From: Syncephalis fuscata | Lineage: Eukaryota; Zoopagomycota; Zoopagomycetes; Zoopagales; Piptocephalidaceae | Assembly (NCBI GenBank): GCA_025786725.1 | Contig: JAHLTZ010000024.1 | Coordinates: forward strand, 62,001 to 126,000 | DNA: 64,000 nucleotides | Direction: 5' to 3' | Part shown: piece by piece, positions 37,901 to 50,800 of the stretch | Numbering within the stretch: position 1 is the stretch's first letter | Layout: each line of letters begins with the position of its first letter | Translations under genes and position numbers: made by a program | Notes under the pieces: model-generated | Seen by the model: only the letters and a program-made list of their open reading frames with translations | Databases searched by the model: none | Told to the model about the DNA's origin: nothing

Positions 37901-38022
37901 AAAATACGCGAGATTCACCAATATTCCTACCGCTACTGATGATATAGACCGAACAACGCCTGAATTCAACGTCAAGCGCGAGCTTAGACGCAATAATGGC
38001 GCAAAAGAACGACTGCCTGCAT
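34950..38022 (-). CDS. TRAP1: Mitochondrial Hsp90 chaperone TRAP1
   Basis: Matrix Hsp90. ATP-binding GHKL domain: [58 protein letters not shown]. Middle domain: [51 protein letters not shown]-terminal dimer domain: [10 protein letters not shown] and ending SSDQQQ rather than MEEVD, so not cytosolic Hsp90. The first exons give an Arg/Ser-rich presequence ([30 protein letters not shown]) suited to mitochondrial import. At least eleven introns. The start ATG at 38022 needs one base added near 38016; another uncertain junction lies near 37640. Yeasts lack TRAP1, so this gene is informative about lineage. Convergent with V-ATPase c. Confidence 0.93.
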
Positions 38023-39212
38023 GATAATAATAGCAATAAGACTTGGATTCCAGTAAGGATACGAAAGAACAAGTTAAAATTGGCTAACTGGATGGTTCAA
38101 AATATTTCTTTTTTAAAGTAAATTAATATTTGATTTAATTTGGTTTTGTTCAAGTATCATTCAACATGCTTACTATGTGCCTCTTTTATTTGGATAGACC
38201 GATGCAAACCCCCATTGTAACTTTCGGCATACTATTTGCTCTATACGCTACTTTATAGCTATTAACCTTTGTTAAATACTGCTAAATCTACAATATATTT
38301 TGTTACATATCATTTTGAATTCTAGAATCGACGAGTGCAAATCTATTAAGTTGTTTTTACAATAGCAGACTAGAGCTTACGTTAATTAGTTTAGGCACCA
38401 GAAAGCATGCTTATTGATGCACAAAAAGGCATATGTACATCGATACTTTCCGATAATCATCTGCCACAAATCATCTGTTATTTCTAAAAGCCAATGCATG
38501 TCACCATTGTGACATCCAGCATACTTGCTGGTACACAACAGATCATACATACATTGATTTCCCAAATAAAGCCATTCGTCAAAGATTGTGTCACCTGCAT
38601 TTAAACAAATCGACGCTAGTCCCGTGTAGCTTTCGACATACTTTACTCTGGTTTTGCTTTATAGCTATCAAATTTGCTAAATACTGCAACATCTACAGTA
38701 TACGTGTTTATGCTGTTACTAGCAAAGCAAGCATATGTAAATAGTACACATAAGTGATAAATCATATCTTAATTATTTACAATTTCGTTACTATACTAAC
38801 AACTACATTTATTCATTCACGTGTACAGCTAGCCAAGTACATCTGGTGTTCGCCTGAATAGTCAGCTACATATAATGCTCATCTGGACATTATCTTCCTT
38901 GTATTCTATTCCCTTCCTTTTAATATTATTATGTATTGAGCCATTTTATTGACCAAGAAACAAATCATTATCTTACTTTCGCTCTAGTTCAATTGCTGTT
39001 TATTTTCTTTTTAATTAAAACCACATTATCAGTTGTTTACTGTTCAACTGGCTCGATACTTTTTGTAACAAAGTGTTTCACGTATCATTATCTAGCACAG
39101 CTCTTCCATCCTGCTTGATTATACGCAATTTGTAAGTGTTATTAGCACAAGGTAACCAACACTATACCTGACTACAACACTACAAATTGTTTACTGTATT
39201 TGCTTATTATTT
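38023..39212. other. Gene-free stretch holding a diverged direct repeat
   Basis: No gene supported. Two segments of about 75-80 bp, near 38219-38298 and 38631-38705, share ctttcg.catact, ctttatagctat, ttgctaaatactgc and atctaca.tata in the same order and orientation. The ORF at 38936-39118 shows no protein features. Confidence 0.5.
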
Positions 39213-39663
39213 CTAGATTACTAAAATTGTAACAAGACGTCATCTTAATAACATCATAAAGACTTATATTGCCTTTTCTGTCTGTGTCCTTGCCCTTGCC
39301 CTCATAGCCGATGTTGCTATGGCCGGTGCAAATCCAACCCGACTTCGTCGTTCAGTTAAAGTGCGCCGAGATCCGCGACCAGACGGAAATCAGAATGTAG
39401 ATATGGGAAATATGGTTGGCACCATTTCGAGTGATGCAGGTACAGGCAACATAAACCAAGATGTCGACTATAATAGCGACGCAGATAAATACAGCAACAT
39501 ATCTAATCTAAATGGAAGTGGCATGGATCAGTTAGTTTCGGTTGGAAACAATCGATGAGCACAAACTCAAGATAATAACGTGGATGATATCCAAATCACA
39601 TTCCTAGCGACGGTGGAGTTTCAAACAATGCATCTACTGTCGCAAATAGTAGCGCTAATTAAA
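39213..39663 (+). pseudogene. Candidate small secreted protein, start missing or broken
   Basis: An exon beginning after a TTTCTAG acceptor at about 39216 reads a hydrophobic signal-like segment (YIAFSVCVLALALIADVAMA) followed by NPTRLRRSVKVRRD, a Kex2-like dibasic region, and an Asn/Asp/Ser/Gly-rich tail. A matching GTAAGT donor lies near 39132, but the sequence before it offers no in-frame ATG; the only nearby ATG is inside the signal segment (39319). The frame ends at 39556, yet Asn/Ser-rich coding-like sequence (SNNASTVANSSAN) continues in another frame to about 39663. Either indels hide an intact gene or it is decayed. I recognise no family. Confidence 0.35.
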
Positions 39664-39932
39664 TAAACAATGATGTCAATGCAGTGCCACAATTTAAATA
39701 ATAGTAATATGCTTTAAATGTTTTATTAGCAATTCATTGCTACTGGTATTGTTGTCTATAAATCATATTGTTACAATTAATCTTCAGCTATTCAACTGTT
39801 TAGCAATCTATAATAAATTGTTTAATATTTTGTGTTTATTTTAACAAATTGTATTAATTATTTATTCATGCTTTACTTATGCTACATTTAATTTTAATAA
39901 ACTATCCATTATTCTTATTAGATTTATCCGTC

Positions 39933-41836
39933 TTATTCATCCTGCATTTCCATGTCAGATTCACTAGCTGTCTCCTCACTTTCTTCACCACTACTATCCC
40001 AGTAAAAATTCTTCATATTGTCTAGTGTCATAATAGATGGCGGCTCTATGGCGCACCTCTAGCATCTATTTGATGCAAACGTTCTCGGCTTATTAGGCGT
40101 ACAGGTAGTTGCGGTGGCAAATAGCCTATCTTCACCGGTACTGGTGCACACCATTCAAATACATAAACCCATGCCGACTGTGGAATAGTACCAGAAAGTG
40201 GCTCGTCCAATAGTGGCATTTTCGATGAAAAATTATACTTGTCTATACTTTCTTTTTCTTCTTTCATTGTCTTTAGTTTCTTCGATGGTTTATTGTATTG
40301 AATATCGTATTTTGATTCATCAAATTTCCATATTCGTTTTGATTGATTATCTTCCGATTCAGCCTGCCAATAATGTTTCCAGGTATCTAGACTAGCATCG
40401 GCAACGTAAATCAACTGTTTTTTCATGCCATTTGAAGCATAATTCGGCAGACTACAAAAACGTAATAATTTCCATAATATTACAGCAAAATAGCCAGCTG
40501 CATTAGCATGATCACTATAAATAATAAACACCGTTATTAATGTTAATTACTATTGATTCTTAATAATTACCAAGATGTAGTAAGCCAGTACTTTCCCTCT
40601 TTACTCATTTGTGGCTGATGATTTTCGTTTAGCCAAATAAATTCTAAAAGTGCATGATTTAGCCATCAATAGCCATTCTATCCGCAATAAATACTTACCA
40701 GATAATGGCTCTTCCTGTACAGCGTTTATCCACATTGATTCTTTGGTGGTAACTGTATTATTCTTTTGTATTTGCCATAAAGTAAATAATGGATTATCTG
40801 AATGCTTTTTACCAAATTCACCGTTATAATCGAATGCAGCAGCTATCTCATTAATTGTGCTATTATCCGCTGGTTCAATTGGCCATGATAAAAAAAGTGG
40901 GCCATCTGTCGTTGTTGTTGTATCTTTAAACTCGCCACGAAACAAATGGCGTTCGGCTCGTTTATAAAGCTTATAATTGAATGTGGGGCGATTTGTCTTT
41001 ACCTTTCGGTTGTGCTGCTGCTCGTTCAAATATTTATTAAAACATGATTTTTTATGTTTATGAGCACGAAAGCATGGCTTTACTTCACGTCCTTTTTTGT
41101 TAAACATAAGTACTTTGTATAACGGACTATCAGGTGCTTTGCCTCGATATAAAACTTTCTTGTTAGATGCTAGATTATGCTTGGAAAACAACCGATACCA
41201 TGATTTTTTATCTTTAGCAATACGTTTCATTCTCTTCTTCTTTTCCGCGGCTTTTTTCGTCATCAACGCTTTTTTCGACATGTCATATTGTAGAGCCTCT
41301 TTACGACTTGGTTTATCGTGTCTTTTGGATTGCCATTGTACAACGACGGCCTCCTTAGTCGCTACATGATCGTAATATTCAAAAGGACTAATGACAATAT
41401 CGCCCCTTTTACGTTGCTTCATCTCTCGAAGTATTAATTGTGCTGTCGATAAAGGTGTATGAATTGCTTGCAAAAACGAATTTGCTATAACAAATTGACC
41501 ATGACTTGCCAGCTGCCAGGTTAGAAACAAACTGCTAGAAGGATGATTTAATCGAGAATAGCCACTCAAGTCATACTGGCATGCATAGTCGGCCATAGCA
41601 TTGGATGTTTTTACAAATGCCTTTCGCTCCTTTCGACGCTCTTTAACACTGGCCACCACTTGGTCATAGTCGATATTATTATCATGTTGTCCAATGGCCG
41701 GCAAAGGAGCGTAGATATAGGTTGTGGGAGAAGCGTGAAAGTCGACATAGAATCTCTTTAGCCAGGCCCATGCCAACTGTGTAAACCTTACTGATTCTAA
41801 AGATTCTTTTGTTACGGCTACTGTGTCGGTTGACAT
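39933..41836 (-). CDS. Orphan Lys/Arg-rich protein of about 590 residues
   Basis: Unrecognised. It starts MSTDTVAVTKESLESVRFTQ at 41836. Exon 1 (to about 40697) has a Trp/Phe-rich N-part, then a very basic stretch near residues 185-290 (KKALMTKKAAEKKKRMKRIA; later FRAHKHKKSCFNKYL). Two introns (about 40629-40697 and 40517-40570) join it to a C-part (WKLLRFCSLPNYASNGMKKQ, AWVYVFEWCAPVPVKIGY) and an acidic tail (SSGEESEETASESDMEMQDE). A single-base frameshift near 40045 separates RGAP from EPPSIMTL. The basic clusters suggest nuclear or nucleolar location. No catalytic or domain motif is visible. Splice joins keep the frame over both introns, which supports a real gene. Confidence 0.7.
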
Positions 41837-41933
41837 GTGGTCAATTACAAAAAGAAGAAGAAAATGGCACAGAATTAATAAAAATAACTTTCATAGAACA
41901 CATTAAAATTTCTTTTATTTTTATTACAACGTA

Positions 41934-42637
41934 ATTAGACGTTCACTATGTGGAAATGGCTCTTCTTGTGGAATGGCTGTTTTCTTTACTTGAATAGCCG
42001 GTGGACGTGGCATGCCTACAGGTACAACTGTTTCCTTGTTACTATCATCCACGACAATAAGATTGGCCTCGATTAATTGCTGTTGTTGTTGCTGTAACTC
42101 CTATATTCAATTATTATGATAAATAATAGATTCATACATATATAATATAGCGAAATAAAGCCATATCACTTACGGCAATGGTTTGCGTTGTAGCAATTGT
42201 TGTCAAAGCACTTTGGAACTGCTGGCTATCATTTCGAACACGTTCTTTCAAGTCTTGGTGTTGATTTTTAGTGGTTACTACTTTTTCTTGACTTTGGTCC
42301 TATGATAACAGTAGCCACAATATTAATATATAATATATAATATATAATAATATGGAATGCGATAATAGTTAATAATGCTACTCCAATTCTAATATATCTA
42401 TATCTATAGTTTTATTTACCAATTCTTTAACTAGATTCTCCTTTGCTTCCGTCGATAGTGTATAAACAGAAGTAGGAGCTTCAATCTGGCCTAAATCATC
42501 TCAATCAGTTACATGTATTAACTAGCCAATCTAATTACCAGTAGAATAGGGAGAAACAGCTCGGCCATATACTCGTGATGACGACGATAACGGTCCAGTG
42601 CTACATCACGTTCTGTCCATTGGTCGTGCTCCTCCAT
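41934..42637 (-). CDS. Small coiled-coil protein, unidentified
   Basis: Short spliced gene starting MEEHDQWTERDVALDRYRRH (42637), with four exons and about 160 residues. After HHEYMAELF the frame needs one base near 42556 to give SPYSTG, which joins the next exon (QIEAPTSVYTLSTEAKENLV). Then a coiled-coil-like part (QSQEKVVTTKNQHQDLKERV, TTIATTQ) and a Gln-rich box (ELQQQQQQLIEANL) lead to a Pro-rich end (GMPRPPAIQVKK). It could be a small subunit of a larger nuclear complex, but no family is recognised. It diverges from RPA49 with 266 bp between starts. Confidence 0.65.
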
Positions 42638-42903
42638 GGTGTAGATGTAAAGTGCTACGTATTATTTAACTACGACTATCAAAAGAATTAAAATAAAGAA
42701 TTTGTTATCGATTGTTGTGAACATTAATTAAAATGATAGTGAATTATAGACAAGATTTTTCTTTTTTTTCTTTACTTGATTGCAACTAGTTATTTTTGAT
42801 TCTTCTTCTACAACGTCTGTTTGTACAATTACGCGCAAGCGTTGTCTAAGAAGCTACACTATCTTACTAGCTTGGTTGTCTTCAGAATATAATACATTTA
42901 ATT

Positions 42904-44537
42904 ATGGGAAAGTGTAAACATTCTGAAAGCAGTAGCGATAAGAAGGACGTGCTATGTCGTGTAGTCGACGAGAAGAATGGACCGGTACTCGGTAAGTAGT
43001 CGAGTCCATCGAGTATATTTATTTAACGCTGTTTATTAGTAACTATGCCTACGGTGGCACCAAGCAGTGATGCAGAATTCTATCGCTATAATAATACAAC
43101 TACTCGTCGTAGCCATCAAAGTATGGTGATGTGTGAAACGGATCGTGTATGGTTTGTTGGCAAGAATTTTGGTGAAGTACAGCAAACATCGATGTTTTGT
43201 CGGTAAGTTTAATGATAATCAATGTGAATTACAATATAATTAGCATGTGTTGTCTATTACATCATTAGTTATTTAGTGGGTGTGCGCGATAAACGATCCA
43301 ATATATTGACACTGCAACCAACGTCAGTATTTCCATTGGAAAAAACGATTAAATCACTTGTTCATGCCAAACCCATGGCCAGCTCGGATCAGAGCTCAGT
43401 AAGTTATTTATTGTATTAGAATGCCATTTATTTATGCCAATTATATCATAATCATTAGTATATGGCTGCGCGTAATCATCTACAAGAAACATTTGGTAAT
43501 AAGAAACAAAAGGCTGCCGTACGAGCACGAGAGCGTAATCAGGTCGATGTAACGCAGCTCGAGAATGTTGCCGATGTCATTCGTGACTCTATCACCGACG
43601 TTCAGCGGATATTCCTGATCGCGGTAAGTAATTATTATTTTATTATTATTATTAAATATACATAACTAATGTAATATAAATACTTGTTAATACAGAGGAT
43701 ATTGTGGAATACAGAATGAGAGTCGTCCAGTACCACCATTTAATATACAGGCAGAACGACCAGATGATATTTATTTACTTAAAGATGTGGTAACCAACAC
43801 TGAGCTTAATGCTGTACCAGTAGCCAAGATTCTTCAGGCTAAATCTGAGCAAGACTATATAAAATGGCTACCATTTACGTAAGTGGTTGATACAATCAAT
43901 TATTACTATTTATTTACTATGCTATATATATATATAGTGCTTCAGCTTATATTAATGAGCGACTTCCATTAGCAGTTGAAGCAAAGAATCAGCAACAATT
44001 ACATCTGCTTTACTATCTAGCCTGTATGTTCCAGTTTATGCGAGCTATTGGGCCAGCACCTATTACTTTGGATGCCGCCAAAGATAAATGTCCAAATGTA
44101 CCGCCATCGATTGTAGCATCGCTATTAAATCGCTTTGCCGAGAATACAGAGCGAGAGAATAAAAAGACAGGTCAAACACTGTAAGTAGCACTAATAATGT
44201 TAATAATAGCAACACTGACAATTTCAATATTAATGTTTTATATAATAGCTATCAAAAGACGGATCATTGCAAACATCGTATTATTTGTTATGCACTTGTC
44301 ATCTGTCTACATTTAGATCAATTTACGGTATTGGATCTAGTATTGGCCCACGACTTTTCAATGCCTCGTTCAAAAATGGACAACTATTTACGCGCTGTTG
44401 GTTGTGAAATACGCACATTAACTGCTGCCGAACGAGAACGTACAGGCTTGCCGGCTGGAGAAGCATCAAGTACTAGAAAGGCCACGCTAAGTGTTCCATT
44501 TAAATTTGACGACAAACTGTTCCGTCGAAAGCGTTAG
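42904..44537 (+). CDS. RPA49: RNA polymerase I subunit A49 (Rpa49/POLR1E)
   Basis: Pol I-specific subunit, related to TFIIE/TFIIF-like modules, promoting initiation and elongation on rDNA. Starts MGKCKHSESSSDKKDVLCRV. The dimerisation domain ends YLVGVRDKRSNILTLQPTSV; the linker has NHLQETFGNKKQKAAVRARE; the tandem winged-helix part includes SRPVPPFNIQAERPDDIYLL, LLYYLACMFQFMRA and a basic C-end KFDDKLFRRKR. About 430 residues and seven exons, as expected. The exon 4/5 junction is best read with the second of two nearby acceptors (AATACAG at about 43708), giving ANESRPVPPF. Confidence 0.9.
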
Positions 44538-45458
44538 ATAATGAGCACACTTACTACTTAAACACACAACGAATAAGATAAAACACTACTATTATTAAAT
44601 GAGAATCATTTCTTTATTTTTCTATTAGCAACAAAAATGTTATTTGCCACACAGTGCAGTTATATATTTATATGTATAAATATATAAATCATGTTTCTGT
44701 CTCTCTGTCTCTCGTCTCTGGCGAATTGAATCGAAAATAAATGGTGTTATCGACAATAGGAATCGGTCGATAGCCTTGAAGAAATAGAGTATGGAGCGAG
44801 CGTGCAATGAACGAACAACACCACAATACAAAAATACCGAGATGTTTAATGCAACATAAAGAGTTGCATGGCAAAGAATAAAAAACCGAACGTCTTATGA
44901 TCGAATTACTTTCTGTAAGCGTATTAGACGGAAAATTAATACATTGTCGTATCATCGGGTATCGGTATCATCACTAGTGCGACAAGAATAATAAACGTGT
45001 TGTTGCTATTGCGACAGTGAATGTAGGGAGTAATAAGCGTAGTGTGGATGATTCAAAAGGAGGTGTACTAGTAGTAGTGTAGTGTAGTGTAGTAGTAATA
45101 GCAGTGTATTGGTGATGGTGATGGTGATGGGATGATAGAGCGCAAAAAGTGTAAGGAAAAAAGAAAGAATAAATGTTAGAGACGAACATGTATAAACACG
45201 AAAAAGTTGGCATGTATCAAGTATTAGTAATAATAGACTAATACAAGATGATGATGATGTTAACGATGGATCATTAATAAATGTAATGTTCAAATAATTA
45301 ACATTTGATTCAATGATCATCATTGCTGTTGTAGTTGGTTGGTTGGTTGTATAGAAAAGAGTCGATAAAAATAGATGAAGTGTAGTAAGGTAGTAGTAAG
45401 TAGTAGTAGGCATTTGTTATTGCTCTGTATAACAAGTCTTGAGTAATAGTGCCAATAC
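44538..45458. other. Gene-free stretch between convergent genes
   Basis: About 920 bp between the RPA49 and GATA/PHD stops. The plus strand is purine-rich with GTA and GAT triplet runs (45063-45135). No gene seen; ORFs on the minus strand are Tyr/His/Leu-rich artefacts of these runs. Confidence 0.55.
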
Positions 45459-47862
45459 TTATGGCCAGCAAATTGTTGCACTATCCTGTTCTTCTGTATC
45501 GTCTTCATCCTCGTCATCGACCAGGACACTGGCGGCTGCTACGTCCTCTTCGTCGTCATCGTCTTCTTCGTCATCGTTGCGATTAGCACGCTCTTCACCG
45601 TCATGGCTGGGTAGAGCAGTGCGCATATTCGTACTGGTGTGTCGGTTCTGATGACGATCCATATCGTTGTTAAGTGAGTTGGCTGAAAAGCGGAACTGCT
45701 CTTCTAACAACGAACGGCAGGTAAGTGTGCCGTCGTTACCGGCAGAAAGCGGTGCTGCACGGAGTGCATTCGATGCTTCATCGTCCTCCATATCGACCTC
45801 GCCGTAGAATAGACGAGGACGGGCACGAGCAGTGCGACGGGACGACATGGCTGCGGCTGAGGTTGCCGAATAGGATCGGGCACGCATACCAACTGGCAAT
45901 GGTGCTACAGTCAAATGACGGACTCGTGGCGAGCCACCGTCTTCTGACAAGCTAGCAGAGCTGCCACGACGCATCGACACCATACAGTCAGCGTCGTTAC
46001 TATCCTCATCTTTTGGTGAGCGCATTAATGGCAATCGCTTGCGTGGCAATTCAACAATAATGCGTCGTTTCTGTGCATTTTCTTCGCAGCTTGATGTGCA
46101 GTACCATGCACCATTGGACGGCTTAATATCATCGTTGGAAAGGCTGCCAGTGTAGCAGCTTTGATGATATGCTTTGGGACAGCCTTCGCATGATACAAGT
46201 ACATCATTGCACCATGAACCATCTGAATGGCATACAGTGCAGAAAAGCTGTAGCACTGGCCGTTCGCGGTCGTGGATTGATTCACGTTGGTATGCAGTCA
46301 AGTTAAGACGTGGCAGCTTGCAAGCAAATCCATAGCCTTTATAGTCGCAGCCATGCTTGTTGCATAGTGTACGCTTTCCCCATGGACCAGGACGCCAGTT
46401 AACACCTTCTGTAGTACCGCAATAACGGCACCAGTCGACACTGGCCTCCGTCAATTGCTCAAATACAGTTGGCCGTTGCGTCTTGCGTGGTGAAGCAGGC
46501 TCACGGTCGTCGTGAGTAACAGGAGAAGGTGTAGACTCGGCTACTTCTGCCTTGATGACCAATGGAGCTGGTTTATTGGCCTTCTTGCGAAAAGAGGCAG
46601 CAACAGGTGAATTGCCATCGGCAGAGACAATAGAGTTGGCACGGCGTTTACGTGCTGGACTAGCCTTAGTGGGACTGCGTTCACCGGATGTCAAGCCATT
46701 TGACGACTTGCGTTTACGTGATCCAGCAGTGGTATCCATGTCAACAGAAGCAGTCGATTCATGGGCCAGTTCAGTTGTAGAGTCAGTATCAAACTGCATA
46801 GATCCACGAACCGTTTCTGGCGGTGTAGGGAGTACACCAGAGCATAGATGCCGAGTTAAAGCTTGGAATGCTGCCTTTCCATTCTGACCAGCACTATCGT
46901 TGGTCTCGTTTAAGACATTAGGAACGATAGCGAGAAGTGGAATAGCAGTATGAGGAGCCAAAGGAATAAACGTCGGTTTGCCGCTTGGTGCCAATTCGTT
47001 GGCCTTTGGTGGTGTAGTAACTTCATCAAGCTTGGATACTTCTTTATGCATATATTCATCAAATTCAGCATCACTTGGCGGTGAGTTGGGTACTGGAAAC
47101 TCAACAGATTCACGCATTTCATAAGCAAATAGTGGCTCATCGGCTTCAGGCACGTCATTCAGTCTAAAATCGTTTGGTGATAGCGGTGGAGAAAGAACAG
47201 GCGAACCGGACGTAGATGGCCAATAACACCATCAATATCGGCAGTCAAATCGTCTCCTGCATAGAAGAATACATCTCCATTGCGTAGATTACTCTTTCGC
47301 AACTGAAGATGTGCTTGTAAGTAGGCAGGTAGCTGTGGAAAAGCATAGGATGCAGCATTAGCAACATCAACAGCTGGTACAGCAGTTTGAGGTAGTGAAA
47401 CAGTAGGCTGTTGCTGCTGCTGTACTTGTTGTTGTTGTTGTTGCTGCTGCTGCTGTACTTGTTGCTGTTGTACTTGCTGTTGATGTTGTTGCTGCTGCTG
47501 TTGTTGTTGTGCTGCTGTTGCTGTTGCAACTGCATATGAATATGTTGCTGCTGAAGTAATTGCTGTTGGTATAGCAATTGAGAAACAGCTTGGTTGTTTA
47601 CAGGAGCACACAAACCGGCATTAACATGATCCGCCATCATTGGCATCATTGGCATCATGTGAACACCTGGACGCATCATTTGTGGTGCAAACGATTGTGG
47701 TGTCATCATTTGTTGAGGTGGTGGTGTTAAATGCTGTTGCTGTTGCTGTTGTTGCTGTTGCTGAAAAAGCAATAAATGCTGTTGCTGTTGAAGCTGTTGA
47801 GCATGCATCATAGCAAGTGGTAGGTTGTGATTCTGTGAAGTTTGAATGCACTGAGTTTCCAT
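45459..47862 (-). CDS. Gln-rich regulator with GATA-like zinc finger and PHD finger
   Basis: Putative chromatin or transcription regulator. N-terminal about 230 residues: long poly-Gln tracts and a Met/Pro-rich part (METQCIQTSQNHNLPLAMMH from 47862). Middle: PSTSGSPVLSPPLSPNDFRL, then Ser/Pro-rich with KRKSSN and RKRRANS nuclear-signal-like clusters. GATA-like finger: CRYCGTTEGVNWRPGPWGKR, TLCNKHGCDYKGYGF. PHD finger: CTVCHSDGSWCNDVLVSCEG, CPKAYHQSCYTG, WYCTSSC (C4HC3). C-terminus: disordered, with Asp/Glu runs ending DSATICWP. Frameshifts lie near 47510 (poly-Gln) and 47225; downstream of 47225 the frame is open for about 570 residues. A GATA-like finger followed by PHD is known in some fungal Ash1/Rum1-type proteins; exact orthology is unproven. 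Confidence 0.82.
47405..47780. repeat. CAG/CAA tracts coding poly-Gln
   Basis: Several TTG/CTG runs on the plus strand (about 47411-47530 and 47736-47795) read as mixed CAA/CAG Gln codons in the GATA/PHD gene. Slippage here likely causes the nearby frame change. Confidence 0.85.
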
Positions 47863-50800
47863 GGCGGCGTCGGTAATGATGGCGGTAATAGTGGTAGTAG
47901 CGTTGGCGCTGTTTTAATGATCAAGCGCACAAAATACTGGTTCAGAAATGAAGCAAAACCACAAAGCCGTCCAAAAAAGACAAAGAAATGAGAGCAATGA
48001 AGTGCAAAGGACAAGGAGTAAAGATGATTGGTTACAATCTATATTTAGAACAAGGCAGAGAGAAACCACGTTCTATATGACAACAGGCCGGCCATGCAGG
48101 CCACATGTTGTTGTTAATACCACACAGACGTTACATGTATAAGTATCCGCTTGGCTTACCTGAAGAGTGTGCCAGATAGTGTTATGTTGTGTGGTGTGGT
48201 GGCTGTCGTTTCTTTCCTTCTGTTATTTGCAGTGGAAAGTAAAGGTCAGCTGTTGGCCAAGGAGCGTCTAGCCGGTAATTAAATTAGCGAAAGAACGATT
48301 ATCGTCACAAACGGTCAGCAAGTGCGAGAGCATATATAGGTGTATATGTATATGGATGGGCGGATTTGTGCCAAACGTATCTATCCACTGTTCAACCAAC
48401 GCTAAATACAATCAACGAAAGTCTCAAGTGTAGTATGCAGGCTATATGCGTACGCGCAATAACAGACCGGTGATAGCGACAGTACACAAATAAGAGAAAA
48501 AAGGATGGTGTATAAATAATACCAATAGTAATAGTAGATATAATAAAGGGAATAAAATGTAGTTTTGGCACTAGTTGTAAATTAAGAACAAAGAATATCA
48601 ACGAGCGAATAATAAGTGAAAAGTATTAACGTAGACAGTGCGTGTTTGTGTGTTGTGTTGTGTGTGTGTGTAGTAACTATTAACGAACGAGGAAACAGGT
48701 AAAAGTGAATGAAACTTGGGAGTACAGATGAGGCACCCCAAAAAGTGTTTATATGTATATGACCGGTCAGTCCGCGTGGTGGCTTGAAAGCATAGATAAC
48801 ATGCGTTTAACGCATGCACCAACATGTACACCAATGATTACACGGTAATTATATCGATAATAAGAAAAAACGGGAATGAATAGCAATGTTCAAGTATTAA
48901 GACCGTTTATCAGCCATTCATATGCTAGTCATGCTTATTAAACATACAAGTGCAAGCCTAGCACCTAGCATGGCACATAGTATCGTGCTATTAGTCTGCC
49001 TTGTCTTGCTGGTAGATAGCACAGCACATCGGACGTTGCGATGTTATATTTCTTGTTTTTATAGCTTTACCAACAAACAACAAAAGAACGCAGAGTATGA
49101 CGTATTGTAATATATACAAACATGACAAGGCAGACTGACTGCTGCACATGGCTGATTGTACAATGTGAATCCAAGTCACAAGCAATAGCAACAGTTGCCG
49201 GTAAATATAATAGACCATCCATCCATTAAAGCAAGCAACAAAGGCCACGACAATCAACGCTATAGAAACGACCACTTACCGAATAACCAACTGATTGGCT
49301 AGCGGGTGTGTTGGTAGGTCGGTTAAACCTCAAAGAGTGTAATGTAAAAGGTGTGTTGTTGTTGTTAATAATAATAAAGGCAATGTAGGATATCAGATAG
49401 CCACAGGCTGAACGAAACCTTGAGATACGAAGAAAGTAATAGTAGATAAAGTGAGTAGAAAGAAAGTAAGGTATATCTTGGTGGTCAAGTCTATAAAATA
49501 CAAGTTAGTATTAAATTCAAAGAATAAAATAATAATAATAACAATAATAGTATTAGATACTATTGTTATTACATAGGCAACAACAATATAACAATGAAAA
49601 GTTTAGCTTATAATAAATAGTCAAAGCAGTAAAATGTCACTTGTCCTACGCTAGCCACAAACATCAAAATGGCAATTACAAAGAACCAATAAGAAGATGG
49701 CCGTAACACGTTTGCCCTGGTACAAGAACATGTGATCACCACATGAATATGACGACATGAATAACACCAGCATATCCATAATGGCAACACGACAACACGC
49801 AGTACAAGAACGATAGGTTGCAAAACAAATAAAAAACAAAAACGCACTTACGTCTGCTCACTCACTCACTCACTCACTGATAGATAAATAGTGAAGGAGG
49901 CGTTATAATGATATGCAATAAAATCAATTACAATGATGGTCGGCACTTTAACATGCCAAGAGCTTACTCGGTGAATAAGTAAAGTAAAATACAGTGTGTG
50001 TATGTGTGCGGTTCAAATAAACAAAGTCAACAACACACTGCTTTAAAGAATAAAGAAAGAAATACAGCTAGAAAACGTAATGAGTGGACGGTACGAGTAA
50101 AATAGCGAAACGTTAAAAGGTGCGTTGAATATGCAGGCTTTTAAGTCGGTGGATACAACGCGCGCGCAAGGAATAAGAGCAGTCGAGGCAATGTTAAAAG
50201 GGGTATGGTTTGCCGAGACAGTGGGCGAACACGATGAACAGCTGTATTTATGCTTTACGAAGCAACAGGATGCTAAGCAGCGCACGTGAGAACTCGACAA
50301 GTCAAAGACCAAAGAATAAAGAGAAAGAGAGAGAAGGAAGGCAACAATAAGGAGCAACCATCAGAGTGGCGGTTTAACAAAGGGCGGTAGCTCAATGATA
50401 AAATGGAGGACAGAAAGCGATAGAAAAAGAGAGCAGCGTAAGACTACGATGCCGATGATGCGACGACTGGCGTGACGTCGATCAGCTGGTTAACACGCGC
50501 TCTTGTTATGCGTCTTTTGTGTATTTAGCAGGGGAAGCTGTACCTGAATAACTCGTGCGATAACGTACTGTAATAATAAATAGGTTTCAATCCAATAGCA
50601 ATGCTAATAAAGGAGATATAAGAGAATCCTTGGGGTCACAATAATAGCCGAAATACGACACAATCAATGGACTATCAATCAATCAATTGTACCCATACGA
50701 GTGTAACACGGAGCTGTCGTGTATACAAGTAGCAATAAATAAGCAAAAAATGGCTTTGGCTAAGAAAAAGAAGAGTGTTGACCACGCACAGTTGTGGCGC

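Noticed and set aside
50385..50460. tRNA-like start (gggcggtagctcaatgataa)
   Set aside because: The A-box-like word is not followed by a T-loop (GTTCGA-type) B box or a foldable acceptor stem.
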